This document shows positions 42,577 through 51,691 of a DNA stretch of 64,000 nt, in pieces. The DNA comes from Buttiauxella sp. B2 (GTDB lineage Bacteria > Pseudomonadota > Gammaproteobacteria > Enterobacterales > Enterobacteriaceae). The stretch is taken from NCBI RefSeq assembly GCF_006376615.1, contig NZ_VEXQ01000007.1, positions 1 to 64,000 on the forward strand, in the 5' to 3' direction. A model generated the notes under the pieces. It was not told where the DNA came from. It worked only from the letters and a program-made list of their open reading frames with translations, and made no database searches. The translations under genes were made by a program, and so were the position numbers. The stretch's first letter is position 1; every line of letters starts with the position of its first letter.

Positions 42577-43665
42577 TTAAGCCTGCTGACAATCAGCTAT
42601 GGCGGACAAAACGACATCATGCGGCACTCCAGCACGCATTTCACTCTTCCCTATTGCCAGCGGCAGCACTAAGCGCAGCTCACCAGCCAAAACTTTTTTA
42701 TCACGCATCATGTGGGGCATATACGCGTCTGCTGACATTTCTTTCGGACCGGTAACCGGCAGCCCAGCACGTTGCAGCAATTTGATAATGCGCTGTACAT
42801 CTACCGCACTGAAGTTACCAAGACGCTGTGCTGTACGTGCAGCCATCACCATACCTGCGGCAACAGCTTCACCATGCAGCCAGTTGCCATAGCCCATTTC
42901 AGCTTCTATAGCGTGACCAAAGGTGTGACCCAAATTCAGTAAAGCACGTAAGCCGCTTTCGCGCTCGTCAGCAGCGACAACTTCTGCTTTCAGCTCACAA
43001 CAACGACGAATACACCAGGCCAAAGCTTTGCCATCAAGCGCAAGCAATGCATCCAGGTTTTCTTCAAGCCAGTCAAAGAACTTACCGTCAAGGATGATGC
43101 CGTACTTAATCACTTCTGCCAGGCCAGACGCCAACTCCCGCGCGGGTAAAGTACTCAGACAGTCGAGATCCACCACAACCGAAGCTGGCTGGTAGAACGC
43201 ACCAATCATATTTTTACCGAGGGGATGGTTAACGGCTGTTTTACCGCCAACAGAAGAGTCCACTTGCGAAAGCAAAGTGGTTGGAACCTGAATAAAACGT
43301 ACGCCACGTTGATAACTCGCCGCAGCAAAGCCAGTCAGGTCACCAACGACACCACCGCCAAGGGCGATGAGAGTCGTGTCACGACCGTGTGGCTTTTCAA
43401 GCAACGCGGTAAAGACAGTGTCTAATACTGCGAGGCTTTTAAATTGTTCGCCATCCGGAAGGATGACGGAATCGACTTTAACGCCCGCTTGCTCCAGCAC
43501 GCCACGCACCTTATCCAGGTAGAGCGGCGCCAGGGTTTCATTGGTCACCAGCATCGTTTGGTCACCAGCTTTCAGCGGTCCAAAAGATGCCGAGTCACTA
43601 AATAACCCAGCAGCAATGGTGATAGGGTAACTACGTTCCCCGAGAGTGACTGTTAACCTCTCCAT
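42577..43665 (-). CDS. aroB: 3-dehydroquinate synthase
   Basis: This 362-residue NAD- and metal-dependent enzyme cyclises DAHP to 3-dehydroquinate, step two of the shikimate pathway. It shows the NAD segment [21 protein letters not shown] (about 102-122), [16 protein letters not shown] and the metal ligands in [21 protein letters not shown] and [11 protein letters not shown]. Length equals E. coli. It forms an operon with aroK, 60 bases upstream. Confidence 0.98.
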   Translation of the reverse strand: MERLTVTLGERSYPITIAAGLFSDSASFGPLKAGDQTMLVTNETLAPLYLDKVRGVLEQAGVKVDSVILPDGEQFKSLAVLDTVFTALLEKPHGRDTTLIALGGGVVGDLTGFAAASYQRGVRFIQVPTTLLSQVDSSVGGKTAVNHPLGKNMIGAFYQPASVVVDLDCLSTLPARELASGLAEVIKYGIILDGKFFDWLEENLDALLALDGKALAWCIRRCCELKAEVVAADERESGLRALLNLGHTFGHAIEAEMGYGNWLHGEAVAAGMVMAARTAQRLGNFSAVDVQRIIKLLQRAGLPVTGPKEMSADAYMPHMMRDKKVLAGELRLVLPLAIGKSEMRAGVPHDVVLSAIADCQQA

Positions 43666-43725
43666 AACGCGAAGACCACCTTGATGTTGCTTAGCCCGCA
43701 GGCGTTTTTTTCGATTAAGCCAGAA

Positions 43726-44247
43726 TCAGTTGCTTTCCAACATATGAATAATCTGGTTAGCAACCACTTTGGCACTTTGGTCGTCGGTGCGAATCGTCAC
43801 ATCAGCAATCTCTTCATAAAGAGGATTGCGTTCTTGAGCTAATGCTTCAAGAACTTCACGCGGTGGAGTTTCAACTTGCAGCAGTGGGCGCTTTTTATCA
43901 CGCTGTGTACGAGCAAGCTGTTTTTCGATCGTGGTTTCAAGATACACCACAACTCCACGGGCGGAGAGACGGTTACGGGTCTCACGAGACTTAACAGAGC
44001 CGCCGCCAGTTGCCAGCACAATGCCCTGCTTTTCAGTGAGTTCGTTGATGATTTTTTCTTCGCGATCGCGGAAGCCGTCTTCGCCTTCAACGTCGAATAC
44101 CCAGCCCACATCTGCTCCGGTACGTTTCTCAATCTCTTGATCAGAATCGAAAAATTCCATATTGAGTTGCTGAGCTAACTGACGCCCAATAGTGCTTTTG
44201 CCGGCACCCATAGGCCCAACCAGAAAGATATTGCGTTTCTCTGCCAT
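43726..44247 (-). CDS. aroK: Shikimate kinase I
   Basis: This 173-residue kinase phosphorylates shikimate to shikimate 3-phosphate. The P-loop GPMGAGKST is at 11-19, the Asp-containing [13 protein letters not shown] (about 33-45) binds shikimate, and the lid/adenine region includes RDKKRPLLQ. The AroK rather than AroL identity follows from the aroK-aroB-damX-dam context. Confidence 0.97.
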   Translation of the reverse strand: MAEKRNIFLVGPMGAGKSTIGRQLAQQLNMEFFDSDQEIEKRTGADVGWVFDVEGEDGFRDREEKIINELTEKQGIVLATGGGSVKSRETRNRLSARGVVVYLETTIEKQLARTQRDKKRPLLQVETPPREVLEALAQERNPLYEEIADVTIRTDDQSAKVVANQIIHMLESN

Positions 44248-44566
44248 TTTTTCGGTACTACTAAGACAATTCGTTGATGATAAACCCGCCCTGTTAAAAC
44301 CAGGTGCAGCGGGACATGAACTGAAACCTCATAAGCGATAGTGCGAGAGTCAGACTGAAAATTATCTCAATACTCAAGGTGGTTTGGCAACCGATTATAT
44401 TCCCCTGCGTTTCTATGACGAAGAAAATGCATAAATCAGGGTTATCTGTCACAACTCTTGAGCAACCAGCCTCTCGAAACGGTACACCTTGTAAGCTAAT
44501 TCCTCTCTGCCGTCAAACACCTGGGCATCGTTTCAAAGAAAAATCCCACTATGGTGAACGAAAATA
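44248..44566. promoter_or_regulatory. Gap between hofQ and aroK holding the aroK promoter
   Basis: This 319-base stretch has no convincing gene. On the minus strand a TATAAT hexamer lies at 44399-44394 with a weak -35 (TCGTCA) 16 bases upstream, a possible aroKB promoter. In E. coli the aroK leader is long as well. A 64-codon open frame ending near 44573 has no ribosome site or protein-like composition. Confidence 0.4.
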
Positions 44567-45814
44567 CTACTGAACAGGGATAAGTCGAGGTGTAATAAAC
44601 ACCACTAATTCACGGCGCTGATGGTTTTTAGCATCATGACGAAACAAGTTACCCACCAGCGGTATGGAACCAAGAAGGGGGACGCTATCGCTGCTGTCTT
44701 TGCTCTGTTGCTGGAAAATCCCACCCAGCGCGAGGGTTTCGCCATCTTTCACTGCGACTACCGTTTCTATCTCTTGCTTATCTATCGCCAGTACTTCGCC
44801 ATTAGCCTGCTGAATACTCCGCCCTGGCATGTTTTGGCTAATACGTAGTTTTAAGCGGATGTTGCCGTGCGCTTGAATCGTAGGTGTCACTTCCATCCCC
44901 AGAACAGCCTCTTTAAATTCAATTGCGGTCGCCCCACTGTCACCGCTGGAAACCTGATACGGAATTTCAGTACCTTGTTTAATGCTTGCTGGCTGTTGGT
45001 GCGCTGCCATCAAGCGCGGGCTGGCGATAATTTCCAACTGTTGCTGTTGTTCCAGAGCCGATAACTCAAGTTCGAGCAGCCGCCCATCTATACGAGCAAT
45101 GTTAAAACCTACTTTTGCTGTTGCTGTGCCGACAGAAAGGCCAGCGGAAACTCCGGTGGGTTGATGAAACTTACCTTCGTCTGTCAGTTCCGCAGCAGAC
45201 CATTTCACGCCAAGCTCACGAAGTTTGTCCTGATTAATGGTGACAATATGCGCAGCAATTTCAACTTGCCCTATTGGCAAATCCATTTCAGTGACCCAAT
45301 CAGCTATCTGTTTCAGCACAGCCTTATTGTCCCGCACAATCAGTCGATTGGTACGTTTATCTGTCGTGATATTTCCCTGCGCACTCAATAAATTACTTCC
45401 GCCCGCTTTTAGTGCCGCGGACAACTCTTCAACGTTCGCATAATGAGGGGCGAAGACCTGATATAGCAGTGGTTGATTAAGAGCTTCCCGTTTACGAAGT
45501 TCCATCGCTAAAGTTTGTCTCTCTTGCAGACGTGCTTTTGGTAAAATTTGTATGACATTGCCTTCGCGTTGCTGGCTAAGTTCCGCAGTATTCAATACCA
45601 GTTGGAATGCCTGTTTCCACGGCACGTTAATCAAATTAAGTGACAGCGCGCCGTCAACACCTGGCGCGATCATCAGGTTAACGTTTTGATTTTCAGCCAA
45701 TGCTTGTAGCACCTGAGCTACCGGTGCGTTGTCTAGCATCAAAGAAATGCCTTTATCTGCCTGGCTTGTGAATGGTAGAGCGAGCGCCAGAAGCAATACT
45801 CGAATCCATGGCAT
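44567..45814 (-). CDS. hofQ: Secretin-like DNA uptake porin HofQ
   Basis: This 415-residue outer-membrane secretin, a PilQ/ComE homologue, is needed to use extracellular DNA as a nutrient in E. coli. A signal peptide (1-19) precedes an N0/STN-type domain (VAQVLQALAENQNVNLMIAPGV), an N1-like domain, and the secretin core with KQGTEIPYQVSSGDSGATAIEF and the C-terminal VPLLGSIPLVGNLFRHD. The ATG at 45814 lies 62 bases inside the end of hofP; the signal peptide supports that start. Confidence 0.95.
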   Translation of the reverse strand: MPWIRVLLLALALPFTSQADKGISLMLDNAPVAQVLQALAENQNVNLMIAPGVDGALSLNLINVPWKQAFQLVLNTAELSQQREGNVIQILPKARLQERQTLAMELRKREALNQPLLYQVFAPHYANVEELSAALKAGGSNLLSAQGNITTDKRTNRLIVRDNKAVLKQIADWVTEMDLPIGQVEIAAHIVTINQDKLRELGVKWSAAELTDEGKFHQPTGVSAGLSVGTATAKVGFNIARIDGRLLELELSALEQQQQLEIIASPRLMAAHQQPASIKQGTEIPYQVSSGDSGATAIEFKEAVLGMEVTPTIQAHGNIRLKLRISQNMPGRSIQQANGEVLAIDKQEIETVVAVKDGETLALGGIFQQQSKDSSDSVPLLGSIPLVGNLFRHDAKNHQRRELVVFITPRLIPVQ

Positions 45815-46139
45815 AGGTTGTTCCTTTTATATCCCAACGGTAAGAAGAGGGCTGGCAGACTGAAACGAGTTTTGCAGCCACAAAACCCGCTCCCACACTT
45901 TCAATATGGACACCTGGAAAAAGTTCGCTACCTGCTTTGATTCGCTTCCATGTACCTTGCGGGCTGAGCATCAGGGCTGTGCTCGTGGTTGATGAGCTAA
46001 CGACCCCTTGTAACGCCCATCCAGCAAGTTGTTCTGCCAGTTTTTCACAAGGTGAAATCTGCGGCTGAAAAGGGTTAGGAGGCATTGCTCGCACAGATGA
46101 CGCAGCAATTAATAATCCTATCCAAATGCTACGGCTCAT
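45753..46139 (-). CDS. hofP: DNA utilization protein HofP
   Basis: This 128-residue PilP-like protein has a short N-terminal signal (MSRSIWIGLLIAASSVRA) followed by the NPFQP motif and two cysteines (Cys in ISPCEKL and VSVCQPS). It is weakly conserved relative to E. coli HofP but the position and layout agree. The ATG at 46139 (GGAG eight bases upstream) is preferred to a TTG at 46145. It overlaps hofO by 11 bases and hofQ by 62. Confidence 0.85.
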   Translation of the reverse strand: MSRSIWIGLLIAASSVRAMPPNPFQPQISPCEKLAEQLAGWALQGVVSSSTTSTALMLSPQGTWKRIKAGSELFPGVHIESVGAGFVAAKLVSVCQPSSYRWDIKGTTYAMDSSIASGARSTIHKPGR

Positions 46140-46596
46140 CGGCAAACTCCATTGTCAGCACAAGTTTGAGCCATTCCCCTTGAGTCGTAATAGTGAAACT
46201 GTGGCTCGATACAACGCGATACTCGGCAAGCCTGGTAAAAAAGATCGGTAGCATTTCCCATGGAATAAGCATCTCCAGCACGCCCTGTTTCTCTTCAGGC
46301 TGCCACTTCAGCAACTGCCCGTTTGATTGCCCAACGAGCTGCGAAACAGAAAATATTGGCGCGCTTATTGATAAAAGCGATTTTTCGAGCGACTTAATTT
46401 CCCAAATTTTTCGTCGCAACTCAGTCTGTTTTTGATTCGCCTGCTGATTACCTGTTACCAGTTGCTGCGTAAGAGAATGTTGTGGATGTATCACGAAAAA
46501 CCATGCTGCAAGCGTTAGCAAGATTGTTATGACCACAAGCGATACGATGCGTATCCAGACTGGCCCACTCAACCACCTTTCAATTAGCCAGGGCAT
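46129..46596 (-). CDS. hofO: DNA utilization protein HofO
   Basis: This 155-residue PilO-like protein has a single N-terminal membrane helix (about 15-35, IRIVSLVVITILLTLAAWFF) and a periplasmic coiled-coil/ferredoxin-like domain. Sequence conservation is low, so assignment rests on the hofMNOPQ order. It overlaps hofN by 17 bases and hofP by 11. Confidence 0.85.
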   Translation of the reverse strand: MPWLIERWLSGPVWIRIVSLVVITILLTLAAWFFVIHPQHSLTQQLVTGNQQANQKQTELRRKIWEIKSLEKSLLSISAPIFSVSQLVGQSNGQLLKWQPEEKQGVLEMLIPWEMLPIFFTRLAEYRVVSSHSFTITTQGEWLKLVLTMEFADEP

Positions 46597-47134
46597 TTAC
46601 CACCTCAGAGAGAGTTACCGTGAAAGTAAAACCAAATCCGCCCTGTGCTTCATGCAGTACCGCACCAGCCCGAACGGTAGAAATGCCTTCAAGTTGAGCA
46701 AGTTCCTTTTCCAGCTTCTGCATTGCTTCCAAAGCAGTGGCGTGGCCCTTAACGACGAAGAATTCTTTTTGTAGTGATAACGAGGACAACCAGGTTCCCG
46801 CAGGTAAAAGACTGGCAAGTTGTATCAACCGTGTTTCCCAAACCTGAATAACCAGTTTTTGCGATTCTTTGATTTGCTGTAAATGCAGCAATTTATTGTT
46901 CTGCTTTTGTAACACCAGTCGCTGCTGATAGAGCTGTTGCAACGCGGAATGCATGCCTGCCTGATAGCCGCTTTGCGCCTGTAACTGGCGTACTTCCCAT
47001 GCCGATAACGCCTGCCCTCTGACGACCAGCAGTGGTATCAGCATCAAAACCAGTGCGAATAAAGTGCTCCAGCGATGCATGCGCTTTTTACGCTGGCTCT
47101 GGCGCCAGGGCAGCAGATTGAGAAGGAGTGTCAT
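46580..47134 (-). CDS. hofN: DNA utilization protein HofN
   Basis: This 184-residue PilN-like protein starts MTLLLNLLPWRQSQRKKRMH, the cytoplasmic N-tail motif (NLLPWR) that contacts the PilM-type partner. One membrane helix follows (about 22-42) and then a coiled coil and periplasmic fold. It overlaps hofM (ATGA) and hofO. It would pair with HofM at the inner membrane. Confidence 0.9.
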   Translation of the reverse strand: MTLLLNLLPWRQSQRKKRMHRWSTLFALVLMLIPLLVVRGQALSAWEVRQLQAQSGYQAGMHSALQQLYQQRLVLQKQNNKLLHLQQIKESQKLVIQVWETRLIQLASLLPAGTWLSSLSLQKEFFVVKGHATALEAMQKLEKELAQLEGISTVRAGAVLHEAQGGFGFTFTVTLSEVVNALAN

Positions 47135-47955
47135 CGGGATATTCTGCCAATTGCCAGTCCTATAGCGACCGTAAACATCCCTCCATGGCGCGGTAACGGT
47201 GGTTGCAAACGTGAAAGGGCTCCCCAGGCATTTAAGGGCAAAACACCTATTGGAAATGGCTCAGAATGCACGTGGCTCAATGCGACTAATTCCGGTTCGG
47301 CGGTTAATTGCTGACACAGGTCGGAAATTGTCGGTACCGTGCTGGTATCAGCCCACCCCCAGCGCCGGGAGGCATCTGTAGAAACCCACAGCCAATGATT
47401 GTTTTCGTGATGCACTAGATATTGGCATGCCTCCAGATGGCACGGCGTAATCAGCGTTGACAATGCACTGGCAGCGGGAGTCAGCGTTGCTGGGTACAAC
47501 CTGACTGTGGCCAGGTTTTTAAGCAACGCAGCGACATCTGTCTGACGTGCAGCTACTATCAAATGCGGGTCAGCAACATCTTGTGACGCTAAATAATCCC
47601 AACACAGTTGAGCTGGTGACATTTGCAACTGCCGAGCAGTTGCTGAGGCGATATAAGTTTCACTTGCAGGTTCGGACAGGCGTTTATCGGGCGCAGGGAC
47701 TGGACGTTGTAATGTTCGCTGCGTAGGAAAAGAGACGCGTAACTGATGGCGAAAAGGTAACTCATTTCGCCAGTCCGCCAGCGTCTTTGTGAATGCTTCA
47801 GCATTAGTTAATAAACCGTCGCGAAAGGTCCCTTCAGGAAGTGAAAGATGCCACCAATGCCGAAGCTGCCATCCTTGCCGTTGGCGTTGAACTGCCACAG
47901 CACGAATGCTTTCATATTGAATATCCAGGCCAATTTGCCAGGTATTGAACATCAT
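47131..47955 (-). CDS. hofM: DNA utilization protein HofM
   Basis: This 274-residue PilM-like, actin-fold protein begins MMFNTWQIGLDIQYESIRAV, the degenerate phosphate-1 loop of PilM-type ATPases. It ends in RLQPPLPRHGGMFTVAIGLA. It is the first gene of hofM-N-O-P-Q, divergent from mrcA. The upstream ATG of two adjacent ones has AAGGAG at better spacing. Sequence drift from E. coli is large; identity rests on context plus both termini. Confidence 0.9.
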   Translation of the reverse strand: MMFNTWQIGLDIQYESIRAVAVQRQRQGWQLRHWWHLSLPEGTFRDGLLTNAEAFTKTLADWRNELPFRHQLRVSFPTQRTLQRPVPAPDKRLSEPASETYIASATARQLQMSPAQLCWDYLASQDVADPHLIVAARQTDVAALLKNLATVRLYPATLTPAASALSTLITPCHLEACQYLVHHENNHWLWVSTDASRRWGWADTSTVPTISDLCQQLTAEPELVALSHVHSEPFPIGVLPLNAWGALSRLQPPLPRHGGMFTVAIGLAIGRISR

Positions 47956-48074
47956 GATTACGATCTCCTTATCGCCGCGTGAGGAAAATGCCGTACCAAT
48001 GCCACTGGCTTGCCTTTATACTACCGCGCGGTTGTTTATAAACTGCCCAATGGAAACGAAATGGGAAATTTAAG

Positions 48075-50627
48075 GTGAAGTTCGTAAAGTATTTATTAAT
48101 CCTTGCAGTATGTTGCATTCTGCTGGGAGCAGGCTCGATCTTCGGGCTCTACAAGTTTATTGAGCCGCAGTTGCCTGATGTCGCCACGCTTAAAGATGTG
48201 CGACTACAGATCCCAATGCAGGTTTATAGCGCCGATGGTGAGTTAATCGCCCAGTACGGTGAGAAGCGCCGTATCCCAGTAACGCTCGAACAAATTCCAC
48301 CAGTGATGGTGAAAGCGTTCATTGCGACCGAGGACAGTCGCTTCTATGAGCACCATGGCGTCGACCCTGTGGGGATTTTCCGCGCAGCCAGCGTAGCGCT
48401 GTTTTCTGGCCATGCATCCCAGGGCGCGAGTACTATTACGCAACAACTGGCGCGTAACTTCTTTCTGAGTCCTGAACGCACTTTGATGCGTAAGATAAAA
48501 GAAGTGTTCCTGGCGATTCGTATTGAGCAGCTACTGACCAAAGATGAAATCCTCGAGTTGTATCTCAACAAGATTTATCTCGGTTACCGCGCTTATGGGG
48601 TGGGGGCTGCAGCGCAAGTCTACTTTGGTAAGTCGGTTGATCAGTTAACACTGAGTGAAATGGCAGTGATTGCCGGTTTGCCGAAAGCACCGTCGACGTT
48701 TAACCCACTTTACTCAATGGATCGCGCAATTTCTCGCCGCAATGTGGTGTTATCGCGCATGTTGAGCGAAAACTACATTACCCAGGCACAGTACGACGAA
48801 GCGCGTAACCAACCTATCGATGCGAATTACCATGCACCAGAAATCGCATTTGCCGCACCTTATCTCTCTGAACTCGTACGCCAGGATATGGTTGCACGTT
48901 ACGGAGAGAAAGCTTACGAAGATGGTTACAAGGTATACACCACCATCACTCGTAAAACGCAGCAGGCGGCGCAGCAGGCTGTTCGCAACAACGTCATGGC
49001 TTACGATATGCGCCATGGTTACCGTGGCCCATCAAATGTGCTGTGGAAAGCAGGCGAAACGCCGTGGGACAAAACTAAGATTGTCGATTCTTTAAAGAAT
49101 TTGCCGACTTATGGCCCCCTATTCCCGGCTGTCATTACCCAGGCATCTCAGAGCGAAGCCACAGCATTGATGTCTGACGGCAGCACCGTTTCCATCAGCA
49201 TGGACGGTATGCGCTGGGCGCGACCGTATCGTTCGGATACTGCGCAAGGCCCAACGCCACGTAAAGTAACGGACGTTGTGCAAGCAGGCCAACAAATCTG
49301 GGTACGTAAAGTGGATGACAGTTGGTGGCTTGGACAAGTCCCAGACGTCAACTCCGCGCTGGTTTCAATTAATCCGCATAATGGAGCAGTCGTAGCACTG
49401 GTCGGCGGTTTTGACTTCAATCAGAGCAAGTTTAACCGTGCGACTCAGGCATTACGCCAGGTTGGTTCCAACATCAAACCGTTCCTGTATACGGCTGCAA
49501 TGGATAAAGGGCTGACATTAGCGAGCGTGTTGAACGATGTACCGATTTCCCGCTGGGATGCAGGTGCCGGTTCCGACTGGCGGCCAAAAAACTCACCGCC
49601 AGAGTACGCAGGCCCAATCAGATTACGTCAGGGTTTGGGACAGTCTAAAAACGTTGTGATGGTGCGTGCGATGCGTGCGATGGGCGTAGATTACGCGGCA
49701 GAATATCTGCAACGCTTTGGATTCCCAGCGCAAAATATTGTGCATACTGAATCACTGGCGTTAGGTTCGGCATCATTCACCCCAATGCAAGTAGCCCGCG
49801 GTTACTCCGTGATGGCTAACGGCGGCTTCTTAGTCGACCCTTACTACATCTCGAAAATTGAGAATGAAGTTGGTGGCACTATTTTTGAAGCGAAACCGAA
49901 AGTGGCATGCCCGGATTGTGATATTCCGGTTATTTACGGGGAAACGCAGAAGTCTAACGTACTGGAAAATCAAGATGTTGAAAACGTCGCGCAATCTCAG
50001 GAAAAGCAAAACGCCAGCGTGCCGATGCCGAAGCTTGAACAAGCTAATAGCGAATTAGTTGCGCAGAGCAGCCCACCAGAATACGCACCGCATGTCATCA
50101 ATACACCATTGGCATTCCTGATTAAGAGTGCACTCAACTCGAATATCTATGGTGAACCAGGTTGGCAAGGTACTGGCTGGCGTGCAGGCCGTGACCTGAA
50201 GCGTAATGATATTGGTGGCAAAACCGGCACCACTAACAGCTCAAAAGATGCGTGGTTCTCAGGTTATGGGCCGGGTGTGGTGACATCCGTCTGGATTGGT
50301 TTTGACGATCATCGTCGCGATCTTGGACGTACATCCGCATCAGGGGCAATCAAAGATCAGATCTCCGGTTACGAAGGCGGGGCGAAGAGTGCTCAACCGG
50401 CATGGGATGATTTTATGAAAGCCGCACTGGAAGGTGTGCCGGAAGAACCGTTAACTCCACCGCCAGGTATTGTTACGGTGAATATCGACCGTAGTACCGG
50501 GCAATTAGCTAATGGTGGAAATAGCCGTCCTGAGTTCTTTATTGAAGGCACCCAACCAACGCAGCAGGCCGTGCACGAGGTGGGTACGACGATAATTGAT
50601 AATGGTGAAAGCCACGAATTGTTCTAA
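48075..50627 (+). CDS. mrcA: Penicillin-binding protein 1A
   Basis: This 850-residue bifunctional peptidoglycan synthase has a membrane anchor (about 5-28), a GT51 glycosyltransferase domain with EDSRFYEHHGVD (catalytic Glu about 86) and GASTITQQLARNFFL, an OB-like ODD insert (about 320-425) and a transpeptidase domain with VGSNIKPF (catalytic Ser about 465), SKNVVMVR (the SxN-type motif) and KTGTTNSSKDAWF (KTG). It starts with GTG, as in E. coli. LpoA is its usual activator. Confidence 0.98.
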   Translation: MKFVKYLLILAVCCILLGAGSIFGLYKFIEPQLPDVATLKDVRLQIPMQVYSADGELIAQYGEKRRIPVTLEQIPPVMVKAFIATEDSRFYEHHGVDPVGIFRAASVALFSGHASQGASTITQQLARNFFLSPERTLMRKIKEVFLAIRIEQLLTKDEILELYLNKIYLGYRAYGVGAAAQVYFGKSVDQLTLSEMAVIAGLPKAPSTFNPLYSMDRAISRRNVVLSRMLSENYITQAQYDEARNQPIDANYHAPEIAFAAPYLSELVRQDMVARYGEKAYEDGYKVYTTITRKTQQAAQQAVRNNVMAYDMRHGYRGPSNVLWKAGETPWDKTKIVDSLKNLPTYGPLFPAVITQASQSEATALMSDGSTVSISMDGMRWARPYRSDTAQGPTPRKVTDVVQAGQQIWVRKVDDSWWLGQVPDVNSALVSINPHNGAVVALVGGFDFNQSKFNRATQALRQVGSNIKPFLYTAAMDKGLTLASVLNDVPISRWDAGAGSDWRPKNSPPEYAGPIRLRQGLGQSKNVVMVRAMRAMGVDYAAEYLQRFGFPAQNIVHTESLALGSASFTPMQVARGYSVMANGGFLVDPYYISKIENEVGGTIFEAKPKVACPDCDIPVIYGETQKSNVLENQDVENVAQSQEKQNASVPMPKLEQANSELVAQSSPPEYAPHVINTPLAFLIKSALNSNIYGEPGWQGTGWRAGRDLKRNDIGGKTGTTNSSKDAWFSGYGPGVVTSVWIGFDDHRRDLGRTSASGAIKDQISGYEGGAKSAQPAWDDFMKAALEGVPEEPLTPPPGIVTVNIDRSTGQLANGGNSRPEFFIEGTQPTQQAVHEVGTTIIDNGESHELF

Positions 50628-50637
50628 AACTTTGATA

Positions 50638-50664
50638 CAGCCCGCTTCACTTTGAGGCGGGCTG
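50638..50664 (+). terminator. mrcA terminator
   Basis: CAGCCCGC and GCGGGCTG form a perfect 8-bp stem with an 11-base loop, 11 bases after the mrcA stop. No T-run follows directly; an ERIC element begins four bases later. Confidence 0.7.
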
Positions 50665-50667
50665 CTA

Positions 50668-50795
50668 TATACCCGTTAGCATTCGAGTTGCAGGTAGGCG
50701 GCAAGGGGGCTTATCACGATGAGCCTACTTGAGTAAGTGATTCGGGTTAGTGAGTGTAGCCAACACCCCCTGCGGCTTGCAGGATGACGGGTATA
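50668..50795. repeat. ERIC element between mrcA and nudE
   Basis: This 128-bp element is bounded by TATACCCG and CGGGTATA. It contains the ERIC-type core GAGCCTACTTGAGTAAGTGA with TTCGGGTTAGTGAG and the right end TTGCAGGATGACGGGTATA. It sits between convergent mrcA and nudE, a typical site. Confidence 0.92.
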
Positions 50796-50803
50796 GAAAG
50801 GAT

Positions 50804-51364
50804 TTACAAACGCCCGTTCTCTTTCAACCACTCACGCACCAGGAAAAGCGCACTCACATTTCGCGCTTCGCTGAAGTCTTCCTCATTGAGTAAATCGAGC
50901 AGCGATTCCAGCGGCCAGCGTACTTGCGGCAATTCTTCCGGCTCGTCACCTTCCAGGGATTCAGGATAGAGGTCCTCAGCAATCACAATATTCATTTTGC
51001 TGGAAAAATAGGACGGTGCCATAGTCAGCTTTTTCAAGAATGTCAGTTGATTAGCCCCGAAACCAACCTCTTCCTTCAGTTCACGATTAGCCGCTTCAAA
51101 GACAGTCTCGCCCGGATCAATTAACCCTTTTGAGAAACCAAGCTCATAAGATTCCGTGCCAACCGCGTATTCACGAATCAAAATCAAATGGTCATCGACG
51201 ATAGGCACTATCATTACAGCTTCGCGCGCAGACGGTCGCATACGCTCATAAACACGGCGCACACCGTTGCTAAACTCCAGATCCACCGTTTCTACGTTAA
51301 ACAGCCGTGAACGAGCCACGGTTTCAACATGTAAAATAGTTGGTTTTTGTAATGGTTTACTCAT
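50804..51364 (-). CDS. nudE: ADP compounds hydrolase NudE
   Basis: This 186-residue Nudix hydrolase acts on Ap3A, ADP-ribose and NADH. The Nudix box lies at about residues 88-110, with GLIDPGE, the REL helix start and EEVGFG all intact. The ATG at 51364 (MSKPLQKPTILHVE) gives the E. coli length; the frame from 51427 adds 21 residues in the promoter region. It is divergent from igaA. Confidence 0.97.
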   Translation of the reverse strand: MSKPLQKPTILHVETVARSRLFNVETVDLEFSNGVRRVYERMRPSAREAVMIVPIVDDHLILIREYAVGTESYELGFSKGLIDPGETVFEAANRELKEEVGFGANQLTFLKKLTMAPSYFSSKMNIVIAEDLYPESLEGDEPEELPQVRWPLESLLDLLNEEDFSEARNVSALFLVREWLKENGRL

Positions 51365-51691
51365 CGTGGCTGGGCTAACAGTAAATGCAGGTGCTCCATT
51401 GTGCGTTATGCCACATATCTGACGCAACGGACATTGGTTATTATTTACATTTTTGCAACTTTAAGTGATTTTTCAAAGCCTCTGTTACATGTCAATAGGC
51501 AGCAAATGAAATAGGAATTTGCTGATATTTCTCGTAAAGTCGCTTTGCTAACATTATGTTACAGCAGGCTATACAGATAAAATGCCTCAAGATTGAGGCC
51601 ATACCTGCCGATAACGATTTTTACACCCAATGCTGTAAGGGGTGAAATTTGCTGCGTTTTACTAAGAAAACGAGTGTTTGATGGGGAAGGC
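51365..51691. promoter_or_regulatory. nudE-igaA divergent promoter region
   Basis: This 327-base gap is A+T rich and holds promoters for both genes. A palindrome GCCTCAA-GA-TTGAGGC lies at 51584-51599, about 100 bases before igaA, and could be an operator or a leader hairpin. An in-frame extension of igaA through here is not protein-like. No gene is seen. Confidence 0.5.

Noticed and set aside
46615-46818. Small minus-strand frame inside hofN as a separate gene
   Set aside because: It is an out-of-frame shadow of hofN with no ribosome site and a Pro/Leu/Trp-rich composition.
51593-51691. A 33-residue upstream extension of igaA
   Set aside because: It does not match the IgaA N-terminus and runs through the promoter and palindrome; the ATG at 51692 begins with the known membrane helix.
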